From Oceanobacillus limi (GTDB lineage: Bacteria; Bacillota; Bacilli; Bacillales; Amphibacillaceae), in contig NZ_FOHE01000008.1 of assembly GCF_900111445.1 (NCBI RefSeq), positions 1 through 64,000 on the forward strand: a stretch of 64,000 nucleotides of DNA, read 5' to 3'. This document shows positions 1 to 8,465 of the stretch, in pieces. How positions within the stretch are numbered: the first letter of the stretch is position 1; each line of letters starts with the position of its first letter. The notes beneath the pieces were generated by a model. It was not told the DNA's origin. It made no database searches and worked only from the letters and a program-made list of their open reading frames with translations. Position numbers and translations under genes: made by a program.

Positions 1-53
1 AGCGCCGATGGTAGTTGGGGCTTTGCCCCTGCGAGAGTAGGACGCCGCCAGGC
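1..53 (+). rRNA. 5S ribosomal RNA, 3' end (5' truncated by window edge)
   Basis: The first 53 bases match the 3' half of Bacillus-type 5S rRNA: the AGCGCCGATGGTAG segment, a GGGG/CCCC stem, GAGAGTAGGAC and the terminal GCCGCCAGGC. The 5' part, and presumably 23S and 16S, lie upstream outside the window. A strong terminator follows directly, so this is the end of an rRNA operon with no trailing tRNA genes. Confidence 0.93.
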
Positions 54-61
54 AATTGAAG

Positions 62-97
62 AAACCATGATACGGAATTCCGTATCATGGTTTTTTT
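62..97 (+). terminator. rRNA operon terminator
   Basis: A perfect 16-bp inverted repeat (AAACCATGATACGGAA and its complement) ends in a run of T, nine bases after the 5S rRNA. This is a classic intrinsic terminator. Confidence 0.92.
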
Positions 98-188
98 GCA
101 TAAAATAAGGATATTGAGAATTATTTTTTCGAAATTATGATATCTTTAAATAAGATTTAAAAAGACCATAAGGGAGGAAAACAAAAAA

Positions 189-560
189 GTGATTAGATTC
201 ATGGAGGTTATACTAGGTATAATTTTTCTTGGTGCAGGATTGAACGGCTATATCGTGTTATTTGGGTATCATCCGATTTTACCAACTAGTCCAGAAGCAA
301 TGGAATTTTTAGGCGATGGATATTTATTAGTTTTAGAGAAGACAACGGAAATTATCTGTGGTATTTTACTATTAATACGTAGATATGTTTCTCTAACCTT
401 ATTAATATTGGCTGGATTAATAGTCAATATTTTCGCGTTTCACCTATTCGTCGATCATTCACTTCTTCCATTAGCAATTTTACTATTAATTTTTGAAATA
501 TCATTGCTATGGTATTATCGAGAGAATTATAAAAGGATTTTACAAAAAAAGTCGTTATAA
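189..560 (+). CDS. DoxX-like small membrane protein
   Basis: A 123-residue integral membrane protein with about four hydrophobic helices (near residues 4-26, 46-62, 64-85 and 90-108). The pattern G(A/L)GLNGY near the first helix, then GDGYLLVLEKTTEIICGILLL, resembles DoxX-like membrane proteins. It starts at GTG 189 behind AGGGAGG at 171-177; an ATG at 201 is possible but worse placed. DoxX relatives are linked to redox homeostasis in some bacteria, but no partner gene is adjacent here, so the function is unknown. It stands alone in the first open stretch after the rRNA operon. Confidence 0.7.
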   Translation: MIRFMEVILGIIFLGAGLNGYIVLFGYHPILPTSPEAMEFLGDGYLLVLEKTTEIICGILLLIRRYVSLTLLILAGLIVNIFAFHLFVDHSLLPLAILLLIFEISLLWYYRENYKRILQKKSL

Positions 561-743
561 TAGATGAAAACTTGCTAAAAATGAAAGCAGTTCACGGGAT
601 TAAGGTATTTTGTTTCATAATATTTAATGTTATGATTCGAGTGTGACTTTCCGTTGATTATATTTACCCATTTAGTTCAGAAATTTCTAATTAAGTTATT
701 TTTAATTGATAGAGTTTGAATGAATCAAATAGAGGTGGATTGG

Positions 744-1349
744 ATGTTATTGTCTTCAATTAACCTTGATAAACTATCAAGGGAACAAAAAACAAGCTTG
801 ATCTTTGATGGTACAGAAGACGATGGTATACAAGGTGATTGTATCTTGCTCTTTGGTGATCGAAGTTCTTCTAGATCTAGAAAGGCTGCAGACCTATTTT
901 TGAAAAAAAGAGCACCTTATATAATTGTTTCGGGTTCAGGAAATAGATGGGGAGATAATGAAACTCCTGAAGCTATTTGGATGAAAGGGCAATTATTAAA
1001 TTTTGGTGTTCCAGAAGATAAGATATTTCTGGAATTAGAAGCAGATAACACAACAGAAAACGTACTCGGTGCGGCCTATGTACTAGAAAAGAAGATTGGT
1101 CTACATCGAATCAAGCGAATTTTGATTGTAAGTGCACCTTTCCATGTGAAAAGATGTTATTTAACCCTTAGGACTTATATGCCGAACTGGATAGACTATT
1201 CATTTTGTCCAGATGATCGAAAGCGCGGACGCAAACATAATTGGTGGACAGACCCCAAGGAAGAAAAGACGATAAATAAAGAAATTGCTTCGCTTATTCG
1301 GTATACCAATATGGGGATTCTTAATGATGTAGATATTAAAGATTTGTAG
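744..1349 (+). CDS. YdcF-like protein (DUF218 / ElyC-SanA-YdcF family)
   Basis: A soluble protein of about 201 residues. Family features are a GDCILLFGDR strand with a following alpha segment, IIVSGSG, the acidic-amide stretch LEADNTTENV, and ILIVSAPFHVKRCYLT. In the family these form a Rossmann-like DUF218 core thought to bind a nucleotide-like ligand. An in-frame ATG exists at 720, but the only good ribosome site (AGAGGTGG, 731-738) precedes ATG 744, so I start there. The substrate is unknown. It has no signal peptide or membrane helix, unlike many SanA relatives. It appears monocistronic. Confidence 0.75.
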   Translation: MLLSSINLDKLSREQKTSLIFDGTEDDGIQGDCILLFGDRSSSRSRKAADLFLKKRAPYIIVSGSGNRWGDNETPEAIWMKGQLLNFGVPEDKIFLELEADNTTENVLGAAYVLEKKIGLHRIKRILIVSAPFHVKRCYLTLRTYMPNWIDYSFCPDDRKRGRKHNWWTDPKEEKTINKEIASLIRYTNMGILNDVDIKDL

Positions 1350-1424
1350 TTAATAAAAACAATGTGATTTAACAAGAATTATTCATGTGGTACTGAGTAA
1401 GGGTGGGAAATCGATGAATTATAG

Positions 1425-1856
1425 CATCGAGCGAATCTCCTTTATGATGATCAGCATAAAAGACTTGTATTAATTGATTGGGAAACCTGCGTAATTGGTG
1501 ACCCAGTGTACGACTTAGCGGTCCATCTATCAAAAATGAGATATGAACCTGATCAAGAAGAATTATTCTTAAACGAATATATCAAAGAAAATGCACAATT
1601 TCACAGTTTATCTTACTTACAAGATCAAGTTCATATTTATCGTAATTTAGAACTTGTCACACTAGTAATTATTGATACCCATCGTTATTTAGATGACATA
1701 AAAACAAAAGACTTTACACAAGAGGAACACCATGAATATGCTTATCGGTATTTAACTAAATTGAAAAAAGTTTGGTCTATGTTTGGTATGCAAGAAGATA
1801 CAATGACATTAGATCAAATTAAAGAAATCTTTTCCTCAATTGCTAAAGTGAACTAG
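1425..1856 (+). pseudogene. 5'-truncated aminoglycoside phosphotransferase / choline kinase remnant
   Basis: Reading from the codon after a TAG at 1422-1424, the frame gives HRANLLYD, DQHKRLVLIDWET and GDPVYDLAVHLSK. These are the end of the catalytic loop (normally HGDLHxxN), the metal-binding D-x-E/D region and the helix that follows it in the APH/choline kinase fold. The N-lobe with the nucleotide loop and the catalytic Asp is absent, and only 75 bp separate this point from the previous gene. The remaining C-terminal lobe (about 144 codons) is otherwise open. An open frame from GTG 1506 exists but begins in the middle of the fold without a ribosome site. I judge it a decaying remnant, not a gene. 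Confidence 0.72.
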
Positions 1857-1950
1857 AGTTGTTTCGCGATTTAGCTATTAAAATTGATCGAGTAAATCTC
1901 GGATATTTCATAAAGCTTAAATGTAAATCATATAAAGTTAGGATGTTTTG

Positions 1951-2511
1951 ATGAGAAAACAAACAGAAAACACAGTAATGCATAGCTATCCAGGTATGGT
2001 TGCAATCGTAACTGTAACGTATCAGGGAGAACATAATATTATGGCAGCCGGCTGGCATTCATACATATCCTTTGAACCACCAATATATGGTGTGGCAATT
2101 GGGAGAGAGCGGTATACTTACCAGTTAGTTAAGAAAGCGGGCTGTTTTGCAATAAACTTTTTACCGTTTGAGAAAGCCGAACTCATACAGCAAACGGGTG
2201 TATATAGTGGGGGCGATGTAGATAAATTTTCGTCTAGTGGATTGGGTTTCGATCAAGGAATTCAAATAGATGCACCAATCCTGCACGATGCTTACGTTGC
2301 ATATGAATGTAAAACGATCGATTTGAATTCGTATGGAGATCATGATTGGTTTGTTGGAGATATAGTCCAGTTCTATAAGGACGATGAACGTTTTCATAAT
2401 AATGGACTACCTAACTTTGAACAGCTAGAAATACCGTTATATCTAGGGCGGTCTAAATATGCCAAGCTTGATCAGAACAGTATTATTGAGACATATAAAA
2501 TAAAAAAATAG
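1951..2511 (+). CDS. Flavin reductase-like FMN-binding protein
   Basis: A 186-residue protein of the flavin reductase/flavoredoxin split-barrel family. Typical features are the N-terminal PGMVAIVTVTY strand, AAGWHSYISFEPPIYGVAIG (the family's small-residue turn followed by PP), then INFLPFEKAELIQQTG and the ApiLhdAyVAYECK strand. Such proteins bind FMN and either reduce flavin with NAD(P)H or bind flavin for a partner. The start is ATG 1951 with TTAGGA about eight bases upstream; a TTG directly before it is less likely. It is monocistronic, with no oxygenase partner adjacent, though an FMN-dependent monooxygenase lies 13 kb downstream. Confidence 0.83.
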   Translation: MRKQTENTVMHSYPGMVAIVTVTYQGEHNIMAAGWHSYISFEPPIYGVAIGRERYTYQLVKKAGCFAINFLPFEKAELIQQTGVYSGGDVDKFSSSGLGFDQGIQIDAPILHDAYVAYECKTIDLNSYGDHDWFVGDIVQFYKDDERFHNNGLPNFEQLEIPLYLGRSKYAKLDQNSIIETYKIKK

Positions 2512-2729
2512 GTTAGATTATTGTGTATGAATAAATTGTTTAGCTATTAAAAAGAAAATAATCTTTAATGCCTAACATACGTTTAAATTTAGTTATAGTA
2601 TTCCAAATTAAGTAACAGCTATTCACCATTATTCATGTATTAAATGAATTCAAGAAAAATCATGAAATATCTTCCTATCATAATTCACAAAAAATAACTC
2701 ACTCTAAAAGTGAAAGGGGAGGATATTTG

Positions 2730-3167
2730 ATGCATCAACAATTAAGAAATATTATGACATCAAATGTATTTACCATTAATGAAAATCAATCTGTTCAAGA
2801 GGCTGCAGCAATAATGAGTGAGCATAATATTGGTTCGATTCCAGTCGTTAATGACAACGGTCAAATGACGGGGATTGTAACAGACCGCGACATAACGCTT
2901 CGTGCCACTGCGCAAGGAGAACAGGCTCAGACACCTATATCTCAAGTTATGACTGCACAACAGATTGTGCAAGCAACTCCAGATATGGATGCTGATCAAG
3001 CAGCTCAACTTATGGCACAGCAGCAAATTCGTCGCTTACCGGTTGTAGAAAATGGACAGGTTGTAGGTATGGTTGCGTTGGGTGACCTTGCTGTAGATCA
3101 TCAATTTGATGACGAAGCAGAACAGGCACTTTCAAGCATTTCAACCCCTTCGAAGCCACAGAAGTAA
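2730..3167 (+). CDS. Two-CBS-domain protein
   Basis: A 145-residue cytoplasmic protein made almost wholly of a CBS pair (Bateman module). Domain 1 spans roughly residues 8-62 (IMTSNVFTINENQSV through GIVTDRDI) and domain 2 roughly 72-125 (VMTAQQIVQATPDMDADQ through MVALGDLAV). The repeated V(I)xDRDIT and MxxxxIRRLPVV signatures are intact. CBS pairs bind adenine nucleotides or SAM and sense energy state. It resembles the B. subtilis YhcV-type stand-alone CBS proteins. Start ATG 2730 has GGGGAGG eight bases upstream. The C-terminal tail is Ser/Pro-rich. Target unknown. Confidence 0.88.
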   Translation: MHQQLRNIMTSNVFTINENQSVQEAAAIMSEHNIGSIPVVNDNGQMTGIVTDRDITLRATAQGEQAQTPISQVMTAQQIVQATPDMDADQAAQLMAQQQIRRLPVVENGQVVGMVALGDLAVDHQFDDEAEQALSSISTPSKPQK

Positions 3168-3180
3168 CTAATTATAAGAC

Positions 3181-3217
3181 GAGGCATATAAAGCGTTTTT
3201 AACGTTTTATATGCCTC
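3181..3217 (+). terminator. Probable terminator after the CBS gene
   Basis: A long stem, GAGGCATATAAAxCG paired with CGxTTTATATGCCTC around a T-rich loop, 13 bases after the stop. The T-tract behind it is weak (TAATTGTT). Confidence 0.65.
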
Positions 3218-3306
3218 TAATTGTTATGAGGGAAATATTACCTTAGGAATATGTTCGTTGATGTAGTATATTTTTACATGTGGTCATCTAGAAAAGAGGA
3301 GAAAGT

Positions 3307-3885
3307 ATGAAAAAAAAGAGTTTTTGTCAGAAAAAACACTTTATCGCTATTGTAATTTTTATGGTTTTATTGATACCTACTGATAAAATCTTCGGAAATA
3401 GCACTTCAACTGATACAAAAGCAGAAATATTACCAGGTAATCTTAACATTACTTATAAATCAGTTCCAATTGCAATGAATTATCAAAAAGATTTAGATTT
3501 ATTAACCGGCTCAATCGGAGACATTGTAGTTACCGATTCATCTGGTTCAGGAAAAGGTTGGAAGATTAATGTTGAAGCAAGTAGTGTAAAGACTATTTTG
3601 GATGAAGGGAAAGAAACAGTTTTACAAAATGAATCAATACGTATACATAAACAAGGTGCAAAAATAGTAGGAGAGGAAAATATGCTTCCACGTTTTGTGG
3701 GTGGGGCTTACCTCATCCTAGATAGTGGGGAGCCGAATACGCTTTTAGTCGCAAATAAGTCAAAAGGGATGGGACAGTTTCATATTTCTTTTCCTCATGA
3801 TTCTTTGCAGCTAGCCGTACCAAATTATCGAGAAGAATATAAGTATGAAACAACCCTAACCTTTTCCATTATTCACGGTCCTTAA
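3307..3885 (+). CDS. WxL-domain-like secreted surface protein
   Basis: A 192-residue exported protein. It has a Lys-rich start, a hydrophobic segment at about 13-26 and probable cleavage near residue 30. The mature part reads as a WxL-type beta domain: an early strand with LTGSIGDIVVTD, the GSGKGWKINVEASS stretch corresponding to the family's RG..GW.L region, a central variable part, then GMGQFHISFP and a final threonine-rich strand ending FSIIHGP at the very C-terminus. WxL domains bind peptidoglycan non-covalently and occur with DUF916/DUF3324 proteins, exactly the neighbour on the other strand. The second Trp motif is not obvious, so this is a divergent WxL. Start ATG 3307 follows AGAGGAGAAAGT. 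Confidence 0.72.
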   Translation: MKKKSFCQKKHFIAIVIFMVLLIPTDKIFGNSTSTDTKAEILPGNLNITYKSVPIAMNYQKDLDLLTGSIGDIVVTDSSGSGKGWKINVEASSVKTILDEGKETVLQNESIRIHKQGAKIVGEENMLPRFVGGAYLILDSGEPNTLLVANKSKGMGQFHISFPHDSLQLAVPNYREEYKYETTLTFSIIHGP

Positions 3886-3893
3886 AATACGAT

Positions 3894-3927
3894 AAAAAAG
3901 CCAAGAGAGAGCCCTTGGCTTTTTTAT
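3894..3927. terminator. Bidirectional terminator
   Basis: AAAAAGCCAAG and CTTGGCTTTTTT form an 11-bp stem with A-rich and T-rich flanks. It serves the WxL gene on the plus strand and the converging DUF916 gene on the minus strand. Confidence 0.88.
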
Positions 3928-3930
3928 TGT

Positions 3931-4947
3931 TTAACGTTTTCGCATTCCTAGCCAATACATTCCTCCAGCAAGTACAACGCCACCAATAGCAAACCAGATC
4001 CATGATGGAAAACGATTATTATCTTCATGAGTTGTAACAGTGGGTTGTGTTCTTTCTACATACTTATTAATTTCTTCGTCTCCAATCGAAAACTCTTCTT
4101 CCGATGTGATTTCTTTTCCATCTACATTCATTGTTAAGAATAACTTGTAACTACCTTCTTCTAACGTTTCATAATCCCAATACATAGGATATCGAATTTG
4201 TGTAAAAGGAGCCATTTTAAAGCTAGGAATTTCACCGTTGAAAAGTTGGTTACCGCTTGAGTCTTCTACTCGGTACTGACCTGATATATTTTCTTGAATT
4301 AGTCCGGCTGCATTTTTGAATATTGAGTAAACACTAGGGCCTTCTGGACTAAACCCAACGTTTTCTAATTGGAAGTTCGAATGAGCACGATTTGGAAAAT
4401 CCAATTGTATCGCAACGGCATTAGCTATTTCCGTTTTTAAGATGAAATTAGCTTCGCCTTCTTCTGCATCCGAAGATTCTTCTTTTGGTGTCCCTTCAGT
4501 AACGAATCGTATCCCGCCTAAAGCTGTTCCAATATCCATATTTGGAACAGTAATATCAATTGTAACTTCTCTTGTTTCTTTCGGTTCAAGTGTTACTTCG
4601 GAATCCAAACTTATGTGGTCAGCTAATTTTATTGCCTGGTTAAGTAGTTTGGATTTATCGGATTGAAGTTCCCTACTATATAACATTCCTCCACTTGGAT
4701 TGGAATAACCATTAGCTGGTTCCATTCTTACTTTTAAATCCTCATCTAAATTGTTCTTAAGTTTTACTGTAACTGTTTGGTCTTGACCTGGCTCCACATT
4801 TAAATGAAAATATCCTCTAACCCCATCTACCTGATTCGATGGGTAAACAGGCTCAATATATAAAGGCACTGTATTTTCTTGAGCAAAAATTATGAAAGGA
4901 CTTGAGATAATCAGTAAAAAGAATAAACAAGTAACACGAATATTCAT
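3931..4947 (-). CDS. DUF916/DUF3324 WxL-interacting cell-surface protein
   Basis: About 338 residues: an N-terminal signal peptide (MNIRVTCLFFLLIIS to about residue 22), a DUF916 beta-sandwich (YFHLNVEPGQDQTVTVKLKN through VTIDITVPNMDIGTALGGIRF), then a DUF3324-like domain (LENVGFSPEGPSVYSIFKN through YRVEDSSG), and a C-terminal membrane helix (WIWFAIGGVVLAGGMYWLG) ending in MRKR. In the family this protein is the membrane-anchored partner of WxL proteins on the cell wall. I moved the start to ATG 4947, which has AAAGGTGG upstream, rather than ATG 4980. It sits between two WxL-like genes in opposite orientation; loci in lactobacilli and enterococci usually carry them in one operon. Confidence 0.85.
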   Translation of the reverse strand: MNIRVTCLFFLLIISSPFIIFAQENTVPLYIEPVYPSNQVDGVRGYFHLNVEPGQDQTVTVKLKNNLDEDLKVRMEPANGYSNPSGGMLYSRELQSDKSKLLNQAIKLADHISLDSEVTLEPKETREVTIDITVPNMDIGTALGGIRFVTEGTPKEESSDAEEGEANFILKTEIANAVAIQLDFPNRAHSNFQLENVGFSPEGPSVYSIFKNAAGLIQENISGQYRVEDSSGNQLFNGEIPSFKMAPFTQIRYPMYWDYETLEEGSYKLFLTMNVDGKEITSEEEFSIGDEEINKYVERTQPTVTTHEDNNRFPSWIWFAIGGVVLAGGMYWLGMRKR

Positions 4948-5043
4948 ACTACAACCACCTTTCTTGTATATGTTACCCATATGTATAAATAGTATGAAAC
5001 CAACAGAAACTAAAAAATATTAAAATAGGAAGGAGGGGGAATA

Positions 5044-5805
5044 TTGGTTCGTATTAAGGGACATGAAATACACGAAAACAATGGCAATGTTGAAGTTATT
5101 CTTCATCTCGATACAGCACCTACAGCGTTAGAAGAATTTTCGGCTGAGCTTGGACATGACCAAAATGCTAACATTAAGAAGTCAGCAATACAGTATGTCC
5201 GTAAAAACTTACCAGATGTGAAATATCAGAAAATAAAAGTTATGATTGGTGGTGCTGTGATTGCAAGCGTGCTAGGAATGGCACTCGTTGTTCCTGGAGC
5301 AGCTGGAAATCAGGTGCATGCAGCCCCAACTGAGGTAGGTGTTACTACAGAGGCACAAACTGCAGAAATAAGTGATTTAACTGTGGGAAATTTTACTGCA
5401 GTAGTTTTAGATGGTAGGACACAAGAAACATTTGCAGATATTAATGATTTTACAATTACAGATGCAACTGGCTCTGGTGCTGGATGGAATGTTATTATGT
5501 CGGCAACTCAATTTACGGATCCTAATACGCAACGAACACTCCCAGCTGGTTCACTTTCTGTAAAAGCCCCAAATCTAATTGCCAATGAGGGCTCTGGATC
5601 TACACCGGCAGATGACATTATAAAGACTGGTGGTTTGATTGATGACGGTGCTGGTACAACTATTCTAAGTGCTGGAACAGATGAAGGAATGGGGAGTTAC
5701 ACGACTTCATTTGATCCTGACGCACTAACACTTAATGTACCGGGTGGAGCGTATACAGGAACATATACTTCTACAGTGACCGTAACAATAAATAGCGGAC
5801 CTTAA
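5044..5805 (+). CDS. WxL-like surface protein with a cytoplasmic N-terminal domain
   Basis: 253 residues in three parts. Residues 1-60 are hydrophilic and look folded (HEIHENNGNVEVILHLD, then SAIQYVRKNLPDVKYQKIKV). Residues 61-82 are a hydrophobic membrane or signal segment (IGGAVIASVLGMALVVPGA) followed by AxA-type cleavage near HAAP. Residues 95-253 are a WxL-like domain parallel to the protein at 3307: GSGAGWNVIMSATQF, GMGSYTTSFDPDALTLNVP, and a C-terminal TVTINSGP. The N-terminal domain before the export segment is unusual; similar leaders occur, as I recall, on some Bacillus exported proteins. It starts at TTG 5044 behind AGGAGGGGG. Its place next to a DUF916 gene supports a wall-bound role. 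Confidence 0.7.
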   Translation: MVRIKGHEIHENNGNVEVILHLDTAPTALEEFSAELGHDQNANIKKSAIQYVRKNLPDVKYQKIKVMIGGAVIASVLGMALVVPGAAGNQVHAAPTEVGVTTEAQTAEISDLTVGNFTAVVLDGRTQETFADINDFTITDATGSGAGWNVIMSATQFTDPNTQRTLPAGSLSVKAPNLIANEGSGSTPADDIIKTGGLIDDGAGTTILSAGTDEGMGSYTTSFDPDALTLNVPGGAYTGTYTSTVTVTINSGP

Positions 5806-5822
5806 GTGAACAAATTTATCCT

Positions 5823-5865
5823 ACTCTGCTCGTAGAAAGAACTTTTCTATTGAGCAGGGTGTTTA
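5823..5865 (+). terminator. Probable terminator
   Basis: CTGCTC..AGAAA pairs with TTTCT..GAGCAG, followed by a short T-containing tail, 18 bases after the WxL stop. Confidence 0.6.
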
Positions 5866-6084
5866 ACTAACATTTGAAAAATTCGCTAATCGTTTTTGAA
5901 CCAACTTTCCTGTATGGACTATTTAGGGTCTGTGTGCCTTGTGAAATAAAGCATAAGGAAGTAATCTATTTTAAATGTACCGTACTAGCGGTGCTTTTTT
6001 GTTTTAAATAGGATAAAATAACTACTTGATGTATTGTATTTTACTTCATGATAGATTACTATTAAATATATAATAGTAGATAAA

Positions 6085-6178
6085 TGACAAAGGCAAACTA
6101 TTTGAAAAGATAGGACGCAAAGTTTAGGGTCTAAGGTTTAATACTAATGATCGCCTGACTACCAATTTTATATGAATT
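6085..6178 (+). promoter_or_regulatory. Cyclic di-GMP-I (GEMM) riboswitch
   Basis: The leader of the chemoreceptor gene has the GEMM-I core in order: AAAGGCAAAC, a short P2 hairpin with GAAA, then GGACGCAAAG, GGGTCTAA, and ATGATCGCCTGACTACC. An intrinsic terminator follows directly, so ligand binding probably controls read-through into the gene. The remaining intergenic stretch from 5866 to 6084 holds nothing else I can name. The on/off direction cannot be told without folding the alternative structures. Confidence 0.88.
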
Positions 6179-6207
6179 GGCTATTCTTCTAAGGATAGTC
6201 ATTTTTT
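6179..6207 (+). terminator. Riboswitch expression-platform terminator
   Basis: GGCTATxCT and AGxATAGTC form a nine-pair stem with a four-base loop, followed by TTTTTT. It lies between the c-di-GMP aptamer and the chemoreceptor start. Confidence 0.8.
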
Positions 6208-6254
6208 ACTATGTACACTACATAATTGTAAATGATTAGCATAGGGGGATATAA

Positions 6255-7979
6255 ATGTTTAAACGGTTTAAATTTCAAAAGTTAAATTTTAAGAATATAC
6301 GAATAGGTTGGAAATATGGTATTGCCCTATTGATCGTCTTATTATTATTTGGGGGGGCTTCTGGTGTTGTCATGTATATGGTTAACAGTATCGGGGGAGA
6401 TATTGAGACGGTAGAACATCGTAGCGATATAACGATGAGTATTTCTGAAATGGGTTCCCTAACCCGTTCGAAAGGGATTCGAATTGTTTCGTATCTTCAA
6501 GAACAAGATCCAGCGCTTGTTGAAGAATATGAGATAAGGCAAGAACAATTTAATACGCTAGCAACAGATGTTAGTTTAATGGATAAAACCGAGGAGCAAG
6601 AACTATTATTCCAGCATATTATTTCCAATGATCAAGAAATAAATCGAATTTTTAAAAATTATATTGTATCCGCTATCAACGAAGGGAAAATGAGTTCAGC
6701 AGAAGCATACGTAAAGAATGCAAATGAGCTACGTGCAGAGGCAATTGATTTATTAGATCAATTAACTGCAACAGTGAATGAGGAGCGTCAGTCGGCTATT
6801 TCTGATACGAAGCAAAGCCAAAATGTTACGTTTATTACCCAGCTTGCTACTTTAATTGGGTCGGTCATCGTTGGTGGACTACTCGTATTGTATATCAGTA
6901 AAATTGTTTCTAGTAACTTACATAAAGTAGTAGAGATGAGTAATAAAATTTCGGAAGGGGATCTAACTGTAGCTAAACTAGATTATGTGGGGAAAGATGA
7001 AATTGGTCAGTTAGCATCTTCCGTAAATAAGATGAGTTCAAATTTACAGGAATTATTAAAGGAAGTAACCACTGTTTCTGAATCAGTAAGCAGTCAAAGT
7101 GAGGAGTTAACACAATCAGCAAATGAGGTAAGAGAAGGCTCCGAACAAGTTGCTTCTACAATGCAGGAATTAGCTCATGGTTCAGAAACACAGGCAACTA
7201 GTGCTAGTGAGTTATCTGCTACAATGAATTCTTTCTTTGATAAAGTGAGAGAAGCAAATGAAAATGGAGGTCGTATTGAACAGGCTAGCAACAGTGTCCT
7301 TGAATTAACAAATAAAGGAACACACTTAATGGAAACATCCACAGAACAGATGACAAAGATTGACCAAATCGTACAAACAGCAGTTGCGAAAGTGCAAGGA
7401 TTAGATTCGCAATCTCAACAAATAACAGAACTAGTATCTGTTATCCGAGATATCGCAGATCAAACAAATCTGTTAGCTTTAAATGCAGCTATTGAAGCAG
7501 CTAGAGCCGGCGAACATGGAAAGGGATTTGCTGTAGTAGCTGATGAAGTTAGAAAGCTAGCAGAGCAAGTGTCCGTATCGGTAACGGATATTACCGATAT
7601 TGTTCGTAATATACAACAAGAATCGAGTAATGTGACCGAATCATTGCGAGGTGGATATGTAGAGGTAGAACAAGGAACAAAGCAAATTAAGTCTACTAGT
7701 GAAACATTTAAGGAAATAAGTGATGCTATTAAGAATATGGCTTCACGAGTAGAGAAGGTTTCAGAGAACTTAACGGAAATAGAAGAACAGACGGTGCAAA
7801 TGAATACTTCTGTAGAGGAGATTGCTTCTATATCTGAGGAATCAGCTGCAGGAATAGAACAAACGTCAGCATCTTCGCAACAAACAAGTAGTTCAATGGA
7901 GGAAATGTCAAGAAGTTCAGAAGATCTTTCCAAACTGGCAGAGGAAATGAACCAGTTAGTTCGTAAGTTCCGATTGTAA
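6255..7979 (+). CDS. Methyl-accepting chemotaxis protein
   Basis: A 574-residue transmembrane chemoreceptor. A first membrane helix (about 20-45) is followed by an extracellular four-helix-type sensor (about 46-185), a second helix (about 192-215), a HAMP domain (about 216-270) and a long signalling coiled coil. The conserved hairpin tip, starting [16 protein letters not shown], is at about residues 402-438 and intact, so it should engage CheW/CheA. Glu/Gln-rich methylation heptads lie on both sides. Start ATG 6255 has AGGGGGA upstream. Expression is probably set by c-di-GMP through the leader riboswitch. The ligand is unknown, and no other chemotaxis gene lies nearby. Confidence 0.95.
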   Translation: MFKRFKFQKLNFKNIRIGWKYGIALLIVLLLFGGASGVVMYMVNSIGGDIETVEHRSDITMSISEMGSLTRSKGIRIVSYLQEQDPALVEEYEIRQEQFNTLATDVSLMDKTEEQELLFQHIISNDQEINRIFKNYIVSAINEGKMSSAEAYVKNANELRAEAIDLLDQLTATVNEERQSAISDTKQSQNVTFITQLATLIGSVIVGGLLVLYISKIVSSNLHKVVEMSNKISEGDLTVAKLDYVGKDEIGQLASSVNKMSSNLQELLKEVTTVSESVSSQSEELTQSANEVREGSEQVASTMQELAHGSETQATSASELSATMNSFFDKVREANENGGRIEQASNSVLELTNKGTHLMETSTEQMTKIDQIVQTAVAKVQGLDSQSQQITELVSVIRDIADQTNLLALNAAIEAARAGEHGKGFAVVADEVRKLAEQVSVSVTDITDIVRNIQQESSNVTESLRGGYVEVEQGTKQIKSTSETFKEISDAIKNMASRVEKVSENLTEIEEQTVQMNTSVEEIASISEESAAGIEQTSASSQQTSSSMEEMSRSSEDLSKLAEEMNQLVRKFRL

Positions 7980-7981
7980 GT

Positions 7982-8015
7982 GAAAAGATGTCCCTTTTAT
8001 TAGGGGCATCTTTTT
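7982..8015 (+). terminator. Terminator of the chemoreceptor gene
   Basis: AAAAGATGxCCC pairs with GGGxCATCTTTTT, with a T-tract directly behind the stop. Confidence 0.88.
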
Positions 8016-8040
8016 AGATTTGTTTGGTGTTAATTGGAAT

Positions 8041-8434
8041 AGGTCTTTATGAAGGTTGCTATTTGGAGCTATTTGTTTTATACTACGAATAATTAACTAA
8101 GAAAGGGTGTTACTTAGGCAGATGGACAATTAATTCTATTTTTACCGTAATTTGAATAAGTCATGCTAATACAGAGAGTATCTCTGTTTATTTTGTTATG
8201 GACTATATTCAATAACGAAGAATAGGATTAGACTGTCTATGTAACACTTGTAGAGGTGTTTTCGCTACATCTATTTTGAAGAAGGAAAGTAGAAATTGTT
8301 CTTTCTGCATAGGGATAAACTTGGGCAAACCAGTAAGTAGTATGTGGTTGCCCAGTTTTAATAGATTTAGCTATTTCATTTAATTGACTGTCAGCTTCTT
8401 ATTCTTCTAACAGAGTGGGAAGCTTTTTTAGTTT
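8041..8434 (+). promoter_or_regulatory. Structured leader of the ABC-F gene, probable attenuator
   Basis: About 450 bases without a normal gene precede the ABC-F start. It contains a 15-codon frame at 8049-8096 (MKVAIWSYLFYTTNN) behind AATAGGT, short hairpins at 8171-8187 (ACAGAGA/TCTCTGT) and near 8243-8261, a strong hairpin at 8320-8356 (TGGGCAA..CCA with TGxGGTTGCCCA) followed by TTTTA, and a last AGCTTC/GAAGCT stem (8393-8424) with TTTTTT just before the gene. Antibiotic-resistance ABC-F genes are commonly controlled by ribosome-mediated attenuation with a short leader peptide. This layout fits, but the switching structures are my inference. Confidence 0.5.
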
Positions 8435-8465
8435 CCCTCCAACTCATGATAAGGAGGAAAACGGC

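Noticed and set aside
1506-1856. 116-codon gene starting at GTG 1506
   Set aside because: It begins in the middle of the kinase fold without a ribosome site, and homology continues upstream to 1425; it is listed as a pseudogene.
7460-7933. 157-codon minus-strand frame inside the chemoreceptor gene
   Set aside because: The plus-strand protein is complete and conserved; the opposite frame is Ser/Thr/Ile-rich shadow sequence.
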